64,000 nt of DNA, taken from the NCBI GenBank assembly GCA_947579665.1, contig OX388349.1, forward strand, positions 22,228,459 through 22,292,458, read 5' to 3'. Positions within the stretch are counted from its first letter, which is position 1. Every line of letters begins with the position of its first letter. Made by a program: the position numbers and the translations under genes. The notes beneath the pieces were generated by a model. It saw nothing but the letters and a program-made list of their open reading frames with translations. It had not been told where the DNA came from and searched no databases. Source of the stretch: Sympetrum striolatum. Its lineage: Eukaryota; Arthropoda; Insecta; Odonata; Libellulidae. Positions 22,568 to 36,450 of the stretch are shown piece by piece.

Positions 22568-23023
22568 CGTGAGTTGCCGAAAACATTTGTTATTTTTTCA
22601 GGTAGGAAAATGGAGAGAGATTCCCCGTAAGTTATATTGTTCATAACAATCTATCATCCTTTATCTTTATATGTCGTCTTTGTATTTCATTATTACCGGT
22701 GTAATCTTTCTATATATATTTTTAATTCGTCTGTGAGAAGAGGGACTCGAGATATTTACGCATTGATTTCCTGCTTTCCCTTTTCCATGCTGCATTACAG
22801 CTCCCCTTTTCAATAATGTCTTGTTCTTTGATCGTGCGGAGGCAAAGTCTTGAAAATCGGATTATGATATTCTATCCTTTATCCTAGTTAGACTAGAGTT
22901 TAATTGTTTTATATAGGTAATCACATCAAAGAGAAATTTTCATCCCTACAAAAAGTATCCTTTCCATCACCTGCAAATAAACATTTAACTAATCGAAGAT
23001 AGGAATACTAGCGTTCATAGAGA
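22568..23023. other. Noncoding AT-rich DNA
   Basis: Nothing recognised between the miniature element and the hairpin at 23024. Confidence 0.6.
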
Positions 23024-23100
23024 GTCACATCCTCGATGGTAGTCCACATTTCGGCCCCTAGGGAAGGAGCCGAAACGTTGACTACCATCGAGGATGAGAC
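23024..23100. repeat. 35-bp-stem hairpin with a PLE-like half
   Basis: The left arm 23024-23058 pairs with the right arm 23066-23100 with about four mismatches around a 7-base loop. The outer 17 bp (23028-23044 with 23080-23096, CATCCTCGATGGTAGTC) are perfect. The right arm contains GCCGAAACGTTGAC, similar to the CGAAACGT block of the PLE hammerhead-like region at 10196-10203. It may be a foldback built from a retroelement 3' end, or an independent MITE. Confidence 0.7.
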
Positions 23101-26100
23101 CCGGCAGGAAACCCGTGAAACCTTCCTGCATGAGATATTTTGTTAGTTGATATATTTCCTAACCAGTCTTTGGTATTGTGGTGAAAGTATTAATCAATGA
23201 CGAAATTTTCTTTAAGGATTACAAGCGTAAATCATTAAGAAGCATATCTTCTAGTTTCAGTTCACTTTCGAGGGTCGTAATTGAAGTAAGTATTTGTAAA
23301 CTCCCTGTCCTCTGTTATGGTACTTACATCGACCTGCATCCCTGAGTGAGGTTGCTGTCACCGTAATGAGCGCCTGTTTTCCCTTCTGTTGGCTCTCGAA
23401 TTATCGAGTCCATTATGTCAAGGTTCGGTCTCACCGCCCATGTGTTGAGTATCATGCCCAGACGTGATCTGTTCAATCAGTCGCGCTTGTGCGGTAAATT
23501 AGTGGGCCAGACGAAAATACTCGAAGCAAATGGCTCACGGAAAAGACGGGATTCTTTTTCTTTATTTGGACTGGAAGCATTGTTATTGTTGGGTCTCTGT
23601 TTTTCGTGTCGTGGGATATTTATTTCACAAGGAATAGTTTTATCATCGGATTAAATAAATTGTACTCAACACTACTGCTCGTACTGGAGATTTGCTGACT
23701 AAAGCAAACTCGGTTGTGTCAATTTCAACAGCTTTAAATATTAAACGTTTGAGCATTAATTTCACTGTAAAATCACTTTTCATCGTCAGCAGTAGTTGGC
23801 TTCTTGCTGTATGTTGACGTTTGTTAATAAATAAAAAATAAATAATTTATATTGCTGTAAAATTGGGTCGAAATTCGTACTATGGAGTAAACATTGTTAA
23901 TATAATTCACAGTCTCAGGCGTCGTTTTGTGGAAATCCATCTCGTAGAAATGAGGAAAGGCTTGTACTTTTCCACTACAAAAAAAATCGTTAAGCTATAA
24001 CCTTGTATTGAATTATGGGTGTGTGTGATCGATTATCTTTAATTATTTGTGTGATGTAACATCAGTTTTTACCAATTAGAGATTTTGAATATATATTTGG
24101 AATCCCTTGTTTATCTATTTTTTTGGAATTCCGTGAATGCCAGTTAGTTATGTATCCACGAAAGTAACCTACATACCGAGTTGATAAAATGGAAGTGAGG
24201 GAAATAATATTGAATAAATCGTAGTTAAAGGAGGGAATAATTTAGTCGACCATTGGCTTGTGTTTTTCTCGCTCTGAAATGAAATGTTTCTGGATTTTTT
24301 AGGTTTCGCGAGTGTATGATTGTTAAATTAATTCGCTGTTTCCCCGACCGCATTTATATGGTGAGAGTTGAAATTCGTCGATTTCGAAGTAATAAAAGAC
24401 ATTTTCGGAAACTTTATTCGTTAAAAACTACGGCAGTTGAGATATTTTATTACCATATGGAAATAATAAAAAATATTCCCTCCGGTCATAACCTACTTTG
24501 ACTTAGCAGAAATAGTACGGATTTCGGGCAAAAATCTCATGCCGCGAGCCAATTCAATAACACATGTAGATATAAAAAAATCCGGAAAACTTCCCCTTCA
24601 CCATACTCAGATAAACGAATACGGGAAAATTCCGAAGTCATCGGCCGAGAGGGATATTTGTGGCTTCTGCAGCGGTGGCCACTTAACCGAGGCCGCTGTT
24701 TCGGTTCATTTGTAACGTATCGAGCTTTACTCGCTCGATGTTTCGTTGTTTCAACCTTCGCTCCATGCATCCCTCTTCCATTACCAATTCTTCCTCTGCC
24801 TTTTCTCTTTCTCTTTCTCGTTGTTTTGACCTCATCGCAGGCACGCCTACGCTCCTCAATCAGTCTCGAGCATTGTCTCTCATCGGACGGTCTCATCTGC
24901 CCATCGTTTTGTTTTTCGCGTGCCTCTGGGTCGATTCCGCATTCTCTACATTGGCGGCTACACGCACGAATGGTTCCCAATTCGGATGTATCTGCGCTAA
25001 GGAACTCTGTGTGTTTTCCCCTGGTAGTTATACATCCCTGTCACGTGAATAGTAATTAAAGGGGACCGAGTAGTGGTCATTGTGGAACATCATCAATATA
25101 GGGATTTATGTGATTTTAACTATCTTATTTTTGGAAACTATGTCAGATGGATGAAATAAACTGAAGTATTTGGTCATAGCAGAGGTTGGAGGCTTAAGTA
25201 AAGTGAAGGTTTAATTACATGTACCCCAACGATTTTCAACTCTTATGTATCTACGCACAATATTTTTTGGCCCTCATACTATTACGTTTTACGGAGATTT
25301 AGTCATAAAATCTCAACAGATGAGGCAATTTTTTCATTTAAGTTCCATTCAAAAGAGCCTTTAGAAGCCACACGGGGGATATTTGTGTAATTGAGTATAT
25401 CAGCTGAAGAATGTCGACTTTTAAGGTGAATTTTTCTTGAGTTGTGAATTAGAGTTAATGAACGAAATATTTAAAGCTCTTAACGGGGAGATTGTAGTTA
25501 AATTAATTTCACAAGTTATCTGGAAAAGTTGTCAAAAAATTTTGTTGGCAATTTTTACGGCCAGTGAATATATTCCCAATAGCATTGTCATACAAATACG
25601 TAATATTCTTCATCAATAAGAATGTGCTATAATTAATAAATTAGATCGATCCATTGTTTAGTTTATTTTTCGCCAGTGTTATCATCTTCCTCAAATTAAC
25701 AATCTCTGCAACCCCATTTTTCTATCTTTAATCGGCTCTTTGCTGCAAAACTAATTCCATATTAAGGATAAATTCAGAGTAACGCTTGCGGCAAATAAAT
25801 ACAGTAGTTCAAAGATGAGTGTTCATAACTGAATTATGATTCAATCAGCGAATTAGTTTGTTAGATCCTGTGAACTGTCGCCGACCTCCTTTTGGAGTTT
25901 AGTCATCGAAAAGAGCCCATTGGTTGGAATGAGGGATCTCTTCCCTCCACTGAGAGGAAATTCTCGCATATCCTCCTCCGTAAACATATTTTGAAATCAA
26001 AGCGGAATCCTCTAAGAGGGATCAAAAGATATTTCATCGCGCCGCGTCGTCGACGTATAAAATTCAGGATAAGGCCTAAGCTCATAGCGTAAAATAAATG

Positions 26101-28429
26101 TTTGAAGGAATTAAATCAACATTTGGGGCGAATCGATAGCTGGGATTCGTGTCATTCGATAAAGGTTTGAACGTTGAATTTCCCCCCTTCACACCTGAAG
26201 AGATATCCGAAAGAGGAGGAACGTTATCACCTTTGTTCTTTAATGAAATTTCAAAGATGTGGATAAGAACATCGGTAAAGGGGCATTTTTTTAAAAGATA
26301 TTCCACACCCTTTTGGTAAAACTTTTTTTTTTATCTTATTACACCGTCAATGTGGAATATTTTACTAGATTTATGCTAATTTTAGGGTGTTGAGAGAATA
26401 ATTTATGACATAGAAATATTAATAACACGAAGAGCCAACAACAAGAATATTTTAAGGATAGGAAAAAGAATAACATTTACATAAGCTTTTACATAGAACG
26501 AATCGTTTCAAAAATTCATTTTTTCCGCGAAGTGTACGCGAAAGCAACCGTTTAGGAAAATAGAGTCAAGGTGCTTGCACCCCCTGCCACACGCCGAAAG
26601 GCTGCTTGCAAGGTTCTTACATAGACATAGACAAATATTTATTACGCTTTTTTCGATGTTGTATAGAGCAATTTTTTTACATTACTTTATGTAACCCATT
26701 AACGTATTAGACTAACATTGTTTTTTTACAGTTAATTGATTAATTATCATAAATGTATGGATTTAAGTAGATATTTAACTCCTCGTATGGGTTATTTTTT
26801 CCATTAAGTTCGTTAGGTTACTAATTTTCTAACTTCTTTCATTCCATCTTCTAATACACTTTTACTTACTTTTATTGAAAGAATGCCAATGTTGTTAATC
26901 CTTAGAAAGTTTCTGAATCGCCTTAAAAAAGTATTTTTACCAGTCTCGCTTTAACCAATATCTATCATTTTTGGGTACTTTTTTGAGGTCAAAGGAGTAG
27001 GATCCGCCGACAATGAAAAAGATTAGGAAGATTTAAAGAAAGGATTGTACTTGTGAAATTGTATTTAATCTATGTTTTTTCTATACTAGAAGTTAAATTA
27101 AAGGTGATACTATTTATACTGCCATGTAAATTTTGTAGATCTGAGAGAATGGTAGCATATTTTGTTAGTTGGAATAATATTTAATATAACTTAGACTTCC
27201 CTCACATTTCATTTCACTTTGAAGGTCCAAAATGCGTCCAACCGCGAGTTTTTCTCTTTTTCCATCCTTTCCCTTTCTCCAAAATCTCTCATTCTCAGCT
27301 TCCTCCTTTCCCCAAATTATTTTCCTGCAATCCTCCCTCCTGCGGATCATACCAAGGTCTTTGAGGTCACGGAAGGATTTTTATGCTAAGGTTTATTTCG
27401 GATTTCTCCCCCTTTATTTTCGAGGAAGAAATATTTCGCCGTCTCCCTTTCCCGTTTCCTCTAACATCTCGTCATCTTTCTTTCCTCTCCCGCTGCCCTT
27501 TTTTTCTTCATCGTTGGATCAAAGCGAGCCCTCCAGTCTTCCTTCAGAAGTGTTTTTAATGTCTCTTTGACGTTTTATTTTTAAACTGGAGCGCAGGGTG
27601 CCGTGATGGGTGCTCGAACCAAGCATCTTCCTCGCTCAGAGAGATTGCTCTTCTAATGAATGGGAATTGAAGGGATATCTCGACGCCTTTTTCCTAATTT
27701 TTCTGCGTTTACTTTCCCTTGATTACTCCTGTTTTTCTACGCCGCATGAAGAGTTTCTGTCGCGCTTTCTTCGTCAAGGGTTCGCGTCGTTCGATTGGTG
27801 GACTTAAAAGAAGTGCTTCTTTTGTTTTGCTTTTGGATTTTCAACTTTGCTCATTTTTATAGTTAAAGGCAGTGCTTATGTTACGATATGGTTATGTATC
27901 GTCGTCCTGAAGTTGAAACGAGCTTTGAAGTTGAATTTCAAGTAAGATAAATGTTTTTGTTAGTTTCAAATTATTATAAACTTCAGTATGAGAGTTGAGG
28001 CGAATTTAAGAATCTTGCAGACCAAGTTTAACTCAAGTGATCCCTAAATTCTTAAATATTTGATACCTTCGAATTTTATAGCTGTCACAGAGATCAATTA
28101 TTTTTATTACTGAGATTATGAAAATAGAAGTTCATAATCCTCATTATATAAATTGAATGCATAATTGTAAGTACTTACTATATTTTATAGAATATAAACA
28201 ATGTCTCACCTTTCGCAATAATGATCGGAAACTCAGTGTATTCACTGGTTAACTTTGCTTGAATTCTTTTCTTACAAAGGAATAACTTAATCTCGCAAGG
28301 CTATCTTTAGACGCTATTATTTAAGCACTAAAATCGTTTATTTATAGACCCTACAGACCGAGCTGTATTTTTGTTTAAATGTTTAAAATATTTTGTTGTT
28401 TTAGTTGTTCTTTTACCGAAAATTTGATA
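23101..28429. other. Noncoding DNA with GC-richer islands
   Basis: No gene supported. Islands at 24580-25060 (147 codons open on the minus strand, 133 and 104 on the plus) and 27220-27800 (pyrimidine-rich on +) hold overlapping open frames on both strands without recognisable domains. The remainder is AT-rich and featureless. Confidence 0.55.
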
Positions 28430-28488
28430 ACTTTCAGGACTCGAACCCGGGGATACATTCTCAGGCCTTTTCGTCATCCAGGAACGCA
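28430..28488 (-). repeat. tRNA-like module with strong B box
   Basis: On the minus strand the sequence reads TGGATGACGAAAAGGCC, then TGAGAATGTATCCCC, then GGGTTCGAGTCC. The last is an exact B-box core. The first resembles an A box of a serine/leucine-type tRNA. A full cloverleaf does not close, so this is more likely a decayed tRNA or tRNA-derived SINE head than a working tRNA gene. Confidence 0.4.
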
Positions 28489-31400
28489 TTTAATTATTTC
28501 GTATAGGCAGTTATAATACGAAAAGAACACAGTTTATGCTTTTTATGCTATTCATATCTAAATACAAGGATTCTGGTGTCAAAAATTTGAGTGGTTACAA
28601 TTTATAATTTTTGAAAAGCAACTTGGTAGAAAGACAACGTGCCAAAAACAATAATTCAGAGATATTATTTTATCCCTGGTTAATGAAATTCACCAAATTT
28701 TTATGATTGATTCGCTAAATCTGTGTAGTAATTCCATCGCGATCGACTATAAGTAATGTTTTTCATCGTGTATCTATTGGGCGTGAAGCGAATAACTAGT
28801 TCCATGTTCTCCCGTTCCGATTTAATAGATTTTGGCAAACAATTCAGCAGTACCAGTCAAAATGTTTAATCATCACCGTTGGGTATCTGGATGTAGCCAT
28901 TCTCAGTTAAAACGATTTCTCTACGCTTCTATCAATCGGTCTTGTGTGCTCTTTTCCCTCTGTATTGTACGGTAACAAGTTTTAAGTCCAAACATTTACC
29001 CACTTGGCCCATTCTTCATTAGGCGCGGTTCGTTTAAATATATCCCCTCTCCAGAAGTATAATTCGAGCGCTTTCCGTCTCTCTGTGCCTTTTTTCTGAA
29101 GAGGGGATTTTGATGCAGTTGACGCGAGTGACGAATGACCGTCTCCCTTCCCCTTCCACGTTTTTTTCCGCCGCGGGATTTTTTCAACGGAATTTTTCAT
29201 GTCGTCCCATTTCAGCAGTTGAGGGATACATTCGGTTCTACCCTTTAAAAACGGCGTGCGTGTTTTTCCTCGTGGAAATTTACTTTCCGTGGATAACGTT
29301 TCGGAAAAGGGGCATAAATTGAAAAGGGGAGTGGGGGTAATACACCAAAGAGACATTTCTCGTTGTTAAAATTGATGAGCTGTGCACGCTTCAAAGTTCC
29401 GCCGGCTTTTCCTCTTCTCGCCTGATTAATTCAGAAGAACTCGAAAGCTTATGCATACGGCAAGTTGAGCGAGGGTTGCGAGAGAGCGTCTTCGGGGAAG
29501 TCGGTGTCATCCAGCGTACGGCAGACACAAAGCACGCTGCGAATCACAATCGGGTTGATATAAATTCGAGATAAATGTCAATGTGCTTTGAAACGCGGAC
29601 TTTGTGGGTGAACAGGATTGCAGGCGTAGCGAAAGCGTTCGTCTAGTTCCCGTAATGGAGTGTTTAGTGTAGCTTTTCCTTATTTAGGTTTTGATATTAA
29701 GAGTTGAAAGAGCTCCAAACGGAAGGATTTGGAACTCTTTTAACTGTTAATGTTAATAATATCGCAGTGTTTCGTTTTTTTTTGACTTATTATTAGGTTT
29801 TTACGTTATACACTTATGCTCTACATTCTTCAGGTTTAAATCATTCATGGAAATATTAATTATTCGTCATTATTTATGGACTATTGATAATTTTTTGTAA
29901 GCTGTCAACGTACAAGATTTTTGGTTGTTTAATATGAGATCCTGTATTCGGCAACATTTTAGTTATCTTTAAAATCCTGAAATAGACTCCTACCTTTGGA
30001 AAATTAGGGTCCAGTGTCTTTAAACTGATCGATTAAGTTAGGTTAACACAAGGAAAGGGTCTCCCGAAAGGCATGTAAGTAAAGTCAAGAAGATTTGATG
30101 GATGGTGCAACCGACCGGCAAGTAGGAGAATCGGAATCCAGTTCCGGACCATTCGGACTTTTCGCATACCAGTTTCTCCTCAAGAATAAATATAAAATTT
30201 AAGTTATTCCCGTCTTCGAAAACAAATTGCTTACATATTATTATTATTAGTGTTATGAAAACAAAGTATGTAAAAGAAAAACAAATTAAGTCAGGATAAT
30301 TGGGATTTCTAGAGTCGATCCCATAAGGGTTTCTCATAAAGCATGTTGGAAATTACAGTGTTCAATTTGAATAGACGTCTACTTTTCCCGAAAGAAGAGT
30401 ACTGTTCAACTTTCTTATCTATTCATCACATTATTGTTCTTGTTCTTTCGCTAGAAAATGACTGCAAATATAACATATATACCACACTAGTTATATATTG
30501 ATATAGCATTTTAGAGTACCTAGAAAAGGCAAATGGTTGATCCATCGCATCACGAGTGTCTAATTTTGTTCAGAGTATTTTATATTTGTCCTAAAATCCT
30601 TCATCATGTGACTCGGCATTTGAAATAGAAATTATAGGTATTGAATTACTTGATATTTTTAATTAAATTTTAAATAGTGACCAGTTAAACGTAGAGAATT
30701 AAATTATTTATTTATCACAGTCAAATATTTCATGACACCATCTCATGAATTTGGGTTCTATTTCTTTTTAGAAATCGTAGGAATACCTACGCTGTTTATC
30801 ATGAACTCTATTGAACTGCATAAGTTATTTTTTGTGATTCGAAACCCATGCATAAGCTAATTGACCTTTCTCCAAACTTGATTCCTTTCAACGATAACGT
30901 TTTCCTTATCCGGCATCACATTCTTTTCTGCATCGAGATCTTGTCTCTCCTCTTTATCTCAACTCTCCAAATCTCCACACCTTTTCGATCCGGTCGATAC
31001 GTTAAGGGAATAGATTCGGAGCCCTTTAAATGAGTGTACTCGGCGTATAAATATCTACTAGATATCTTTTCCACCGACTTGCTTAATGAATTCCCCGCCT
31101 CCGTGTTTGGGGCGTATCAGTCGCGAAGAGGTGTCTCTACTTCCGAGCCACTTGAGATCCAACCTCGGGCCCTCGCATATGGCGTTTGCATTATGGATGA
31201 GAAGGATTTGGATAGCAAATGTCATCGCCCCGGAGATGCTTGAAAGAGATTTGGTTTCCTCGCAGGCCACTCCCGCTTTGGACCCCAGTTTTGGAGCTGA
31301 AATCCGTGGCCTTAATTGGTTGCAAACACGGGAGGTCCAATCCCGACCTGTTCTCCACACGTTCTTTTTCAAAGCCAGAAGGGTCTTTTTCTTCGGATGT

Positions 31401-33400
31401 GGCTTTGGGTAATATTTCCCCGCTACTGGGAGATGGATAGAGGTGATTTCTTTGTGGTTTTGTAGCGGAAGACGTGTATCCAAGTCCGTTTTCATGTTTC
31501 CTATCGACTACTTTAGTTCGTGAATCATTTTGTTGGAAACGGTGGTGAATTTTTCTCCGTTTAAGAAAATTTTACAGAGCAATATTCAAATTTTCCGTTA
31601 CATTGATTAAACAGGAAGTACTTCTTGGCTTGTCTTAAAACGTTGATTTCATCTATGGTTTCTAGAGTTAGTGTCATATGCCCCAGGGAGGGATAGAGAG
31701 GTACAATGTTCCTACTAGATAATGGGACTGTTATCTTCCAATTTTTTCCCTGAAATTTAAAATAGACAAGGAAATTGTTTTATTACCTAGTTGGTTGTAC
31801 TTACACCTTAAGTTTTCATCTATGCCACCATGAATTACTCAATAATTAAATTTATAAGAAAAAATAGAAGATTTAATTAGAGCTTTAATTCTGTATTTAT
31901 TGAAATTATACACTTCCTGCTTTTGTTATATACTTCAGGTTATTTTAATTTTATTTCATTATTTTATCCAAAGCTTACAATTTTTAGTATGCCTCTTTAC
32001 ATTAATTTTACACAATGTACCTCGTACATGGATTGAAAAGAATGGTACATGGAGTCATGGAAAGCGGGAGAGAATTCGGAATGTTTGTTTATCATCTAGT
32101 GTTTGATTAAATCACTGAGGGTTCGATATGTTTAAATAATTATTTATAATTTATTGCTTGCGTAGGATAAGTTGAGTTGAGAGAGTATCTATAATGGAAT
32201 AGGACGGAAGTTTCAAACTTGGGAGATTTTATTATGATTGATAGATTGCCTTTGTTCTCCGTTTATACAGTTTAGGGTCACTTACCCTTTCCGAAAGAAA
32301 TCATCTGGAAAATCACAGCCACGTGAAAGAGACCGTAACGGACCGCTGTTATCGTTTGGGAAATTTATACGAATTTTGGGGAGCGAAAGCTTTCTATCTG
32401 CGCCGTGGCGGGAAACGATACGCCGGCCGTTTTGGGCGATCTGCATCGTAATTACTCCTCACCTGCTTTGGAAGGACAGCGCCAATGAGCCCACTGCTAT
32501 GATGCGTGATAGTGCCACAGGCTAATGGAATCGCCTGCATTAGCACTCATTGACTGCGTGTTTGTTTTGAAGCGTTTTCGCCATATGAACCCATTCCTTC
32601 GATGGAATGGGGAGTTTCGCTATCTGGAAGGCAGTTTAGTACGGTTGGAGTTTATTAGGTTACTCGCTGCATTTGTTTCAATGGCAGGATACTTCCGCGA
32701 TATTGGAGTTGAAATGCGAAGATAGACGTAGAAAATATATGTGGAATTTTCGGTGTAGTTCGTACCTCTCTGCTCCAAATCGGGGGCGATTAACGTAGAG
32801 AAAAAAATTGGGTTTTATGGTTCTTTTGGTGGCGTTAAATGTTGTGGCTATTAGTTTTATCGGAGTTAATTAGAGCGCCATTAATTTTTTTAAACATATA
32901 GTTTTTCGTGAAGTTTTCCTTTCTCATTCCTTTAGTTAAGTGACAGCATATTTAAATTAGTTATTGATATAATCGGCAGTTAAATTCAAATGAGTAACAA
33001 TTAAGATGCGATTAAGTATGTTTAATATGAATTTATTTTACTACATCCTTTATATTGTTTGAACATCAGATGATTTCTCGGGGTAAATACTTTTTTTAGA
33101 ATCAAATTCTAATTTTTGCTTTTGAATTTGCTCTGAATGCAGGTTTTAAGGTAAAAATCCAGAGTTTAGGATCTTCAGTGTTTAATATTTTTCCGTGATT
33201 ATATTTTTAATGGAGAAATTTATTTTTACATGAATTAATAACATTTAGGGAAACTTGGTGGAATATACACTTATAAATAACATAGATTATTAGAGTTATT
33301 AGCTCAGACTGAATGTAATGTGCACTGGGCTAATTTTTCTTTCCTAAATGTGAGCTTCTGTTATAAAGAACAATTGAATTCAGATATATCAATTCATATT
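28489..33400. other. Noncoding DNA with GC-richer islands
   Basis: No gene supported. Islands at 28980-29650, 31080-31490 and 32300-32720 open frames of up to 145 codons, on both strands, without family resemblance. On the minus strand near 31150-31190 a GAGGTTGGATCTC segment faintly resembles a tRNA T arm, too weak to annotate separately. Confidence 0.55.
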
Positions 33401-33482
33401 TTGACAAGGAATAGATTTATGTATACTAATACTACAGATATTCTACTGTAGTATTAGTATAAATAAATCTATTCCTTGTCAA
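33401..33482. repeat. Near-perfect 37-bp hairpin
   Basis: The left arm 33401-33437 (starting TTGACAAGGAATAGATTTAT) and right arm 33446-33482 are inverted copies with a single mismatch around an 8-base loop. The lack of divergence implies recent origin or active maintenance. Only one copy was seen. Candidates are a foldback or MITE, or the stem of a small-RNA precursor. Confidence 0.85.
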
Positions 33483-36102
33483 TTTGCTTCTTTTGTCATG
33501 GATTACCTCATTTAAGTCGATTTAGTTAAGCCTCATTTAGTCGATATTTAATTCATATTTTGTACATATTAGTACATCGTGTGCTAATTTCAAATTTAAA
33601 TTGTATTCCTCGTGTGGAAATAAATTAATAAATTGTAATCTTTAAACTTTTCAGACTAGACTAACTTCAAAAGGAATAAATTCATTAATATTAAATAGAG
33701 CTTATTAAAAGGAAACTTTTCCTGTGTTTTGAAGTATTGATGAACGTACTCGACGTCATTCGGGTAAATTTGTAGCACACACTTATTTTTTACGAATTTG
33801 AAGAGAGGATGAACCATTCCCTCCAATCGCCCCCAAATAAGACCAGAATATCTCCACCATGCACCGCGACCTGGCTTCCGCAGAGCAAAAATCTCTCCGC
33901 CCTCGGAAAACTTTCAGGGCCAAAGTCATTCCGTCTTCACTCCTGCCGATTGATTTCGAAACGGGCGCTTAAAATTAATCCAACTCGCCACTTTAATCAA
34001 AAGGGCCTGCGAAGGGATGGAATACTTCGCTCCTTTTCCATCGCCGTTTTAAGACGTTGCAAAGGGAAAAAGTCCGAGGTCATATACGGGGCAGCGGCTT
34101 CTCCGGGTGGGCGTCCGCGATCTCTTTCCAAGGGGTAAGAAAGAGGAAGAGAGGTAATTGGGGGTGTGGGATGAGGGCTAGGGTGGGATGCGCCGGAGGA
34201 AAAGAGTCAGTCCGGAAAGAATCAGGAGAAGGTGAAGTTGCTTATCGGATAGTGCGTGTGAGTGGTGATTTGGCGTCTTATGGATTCCGAGAGTTTTCTT
34301 TGATGGTTCCCAGCCATCCAGAACGGTTGGTTGTTCCGATCATTTTCCGCGCGAGATATTTGTTACCTGTGGTATGCTACTGTGCTATGGTAGGTACTGT
34401 ATTTCTCTGGAAGTAAGGTTGGATCTTTTATTCATTTTTGCACATAAACACTCCTTAGGGTTTTATTTTGTCTACTGGCACTGCTAGGTTAATTCAACAC
34501 AAGAAAATCCTCATTTAGTCTACTGTAAGAGGATTATTTTTCATATGCTTAATATTTATTTAAAGCACTAATGTCCAATATATTATTTAAATTAATTTAA
34601 AGAGGCATTGCTGCATATTACCGTATTCATTTCTCGCGTGTTTCAATGGACGAACGATATCTGTCCGTCTCCACTAGGGCTTATATTGAGGGGCTTACAT
34701 TAATAGCACCCCGAAATCACGTTCAGGCTTATTTCTGGAGAATCACGGTGGATACCAAACGTTTTGTTCTCTCTTTAACTGCTGCCGTCATATGGGAGGA
34801 TTAATTTCGCACTATCCCAGACTGTTTATTTCCCACCCGTTTCAAGATAGCTGAGTCTCTAACTCCAGAAGTAGTGAATAGAAATTACTCTATCCCTACC
34901 GAAAATAAATAGCAACTTCCTATTATCTCTATGTATTCAGTTTGACGCAGTTTCTGCTCTCAAAACATGCCGTTTAATATCTCATTTATTTTATGCGTCT
35001 TTATGTATGTTAATGTTTTCAGTATCTTTCAATAATAGTTTTCCGATACGGGTTGTATGAAGACTCTTCCGAGCGTATCAAATGTTTGCTAACAACGTCA
35101 GAGTTGTTAAACTGCAGAATGTCTCAGTTTTGAATTTGATTTATCAGTTATAGTCCTGAAAATTATTAATTTGCCCTTGAGATTTTCTTCTTAAGAAATA
35201 TACCTGCGGACTAAAATGCGTTTATTTTTTGCGTTTCGTTAAGTACAGCAAAATAAGTCATTGTGTTGTGAATGAAAGTGATTCATTGATGTATATGTGT
35301 ACAGTTTCCCATAATCCCATACAAAACACATTTAGTGCCGTATTTTGATTAAAACATTTCATTCAATGTCGAACTTAATTTTTAGTAAACAGTTATGGAC
35401 AGAAATAATCTGGTGCTTTCCTTGCGTATATCGTAGATAGCGTTTTCTCGGGTCGCCTGCTGGTCAACTTATGAACACTTAAAATAGTGAAAGCAAAAGC
35501 AGTTTCACCAATTTTCAGTGTAATTAAGCAATGTGTAAAGATATTTTACAAGGTTTACTGTTAAGGCTGTTAATGAAAGCTACAAAATTTGGCTGAACTG
35601 TTTCCATACCGGAATTATAGAGGTATTATGTCAAGAGGTCAATTTACATCCGAGTCAGTGGTGGTGTTGAATTCGCCTCTTCACAATCTACTTGATTTGC
35701 CTCGAACCTTGCTACTCTAAAAATCCGCCATCGAAGGGGAATTTGTCGCCGAGAGTGCTTCGACTAAACTGCGGAGGTGGTTCGGATCTAGATTCCCGAA
35801 TTTTCATTCCGAGAAAAGAGTAAGATGTTATTCAGAATCAGCGTTGCGTGGTTGTCGTTTTTATTTGAGTGCTTCGTAGAAATTCCGATGCCGAGGGAGT
35901 CGTAACAATCGATCTGAAGATAAGGGTTAATATCCTTAGGATCGAGAGAAGGTCGGAGATTATATTCCAGTTCCGAAACCTTTTTCGTTAATGAGTTACC
36001 GTATCGGCCTATTTTTTTTGGTTGTATCAACGCATTATTATCTTCGGCCTTTTATTGTCACTCCATCGTATCAATGGGCTGTTTTCTATATTTCCCTCCT
36101 CG
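33483..36102. other. Noncoding DNA
   Basis: No gene supported. A GC-richer, purine-rich island at 33800-34400 opens frames of 109 and 119 codons with basic, low-complexity translations and no domain. The rest is AT-rich. Confidence 0.55.
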
Positions 36103-36356
36103 TTGATATTCCTCTACCTTAAAGAAAATTGCCGTATTTTTACTCAAGTAGTATCGACATGTGTCATTTATTAGTCAAATAGTACAAGCTAGGAATGAAT
36201 TGTTCAACACCAAAATATAAATAAAAAATATTGATGTTCCTCAACTTTAAAAAAATTCCCGTTCGTTTACTATATTGGTATCGACATTTGTCATTTATAA
36301 CTTGAATTGCTGAAGCAAGTAATGATTTGTAAATTACCGAAAATTAATAAAAAGAG
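36103..36356. repeat. Diverged tandem duplication, ~127-bp unit
   Basis: 36103-36228 and 36230-36356 align end to end. Shared blocks are TGATATTCCTC / TGATGTTCCTC, TATCGACAT with TGTCATTTAT, AAGCTAGGAATGA / AAGCAAGTAATGA, and AATA(A)ATAAAAA. Identity is moderate, so the duplication is old. Confidence 0.7.
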
Positions 36357-36450
36357 CTACCGGTTTGACCTCTCAACCCCTTATTTCGGACGTACTATTA
36401 CGGGAGGAGTTATTCTTCATATTTTTATCTTATAGTAGCTTTATTTTCTT

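Noticed and set aside
24537..25059. 147-codon minus and 133-codon plus frames
   Set aside because: Arg-rich against Phe/Leu/Ser-rich mirror images of one pyrimidine-rich tract. No domain.
31058..31495. 145-codon minus frame with a faint tRNA-like segment
   Set aside because: No domain seen, and the GAGGTTGGATCTC segment departs too far from a B box to call.
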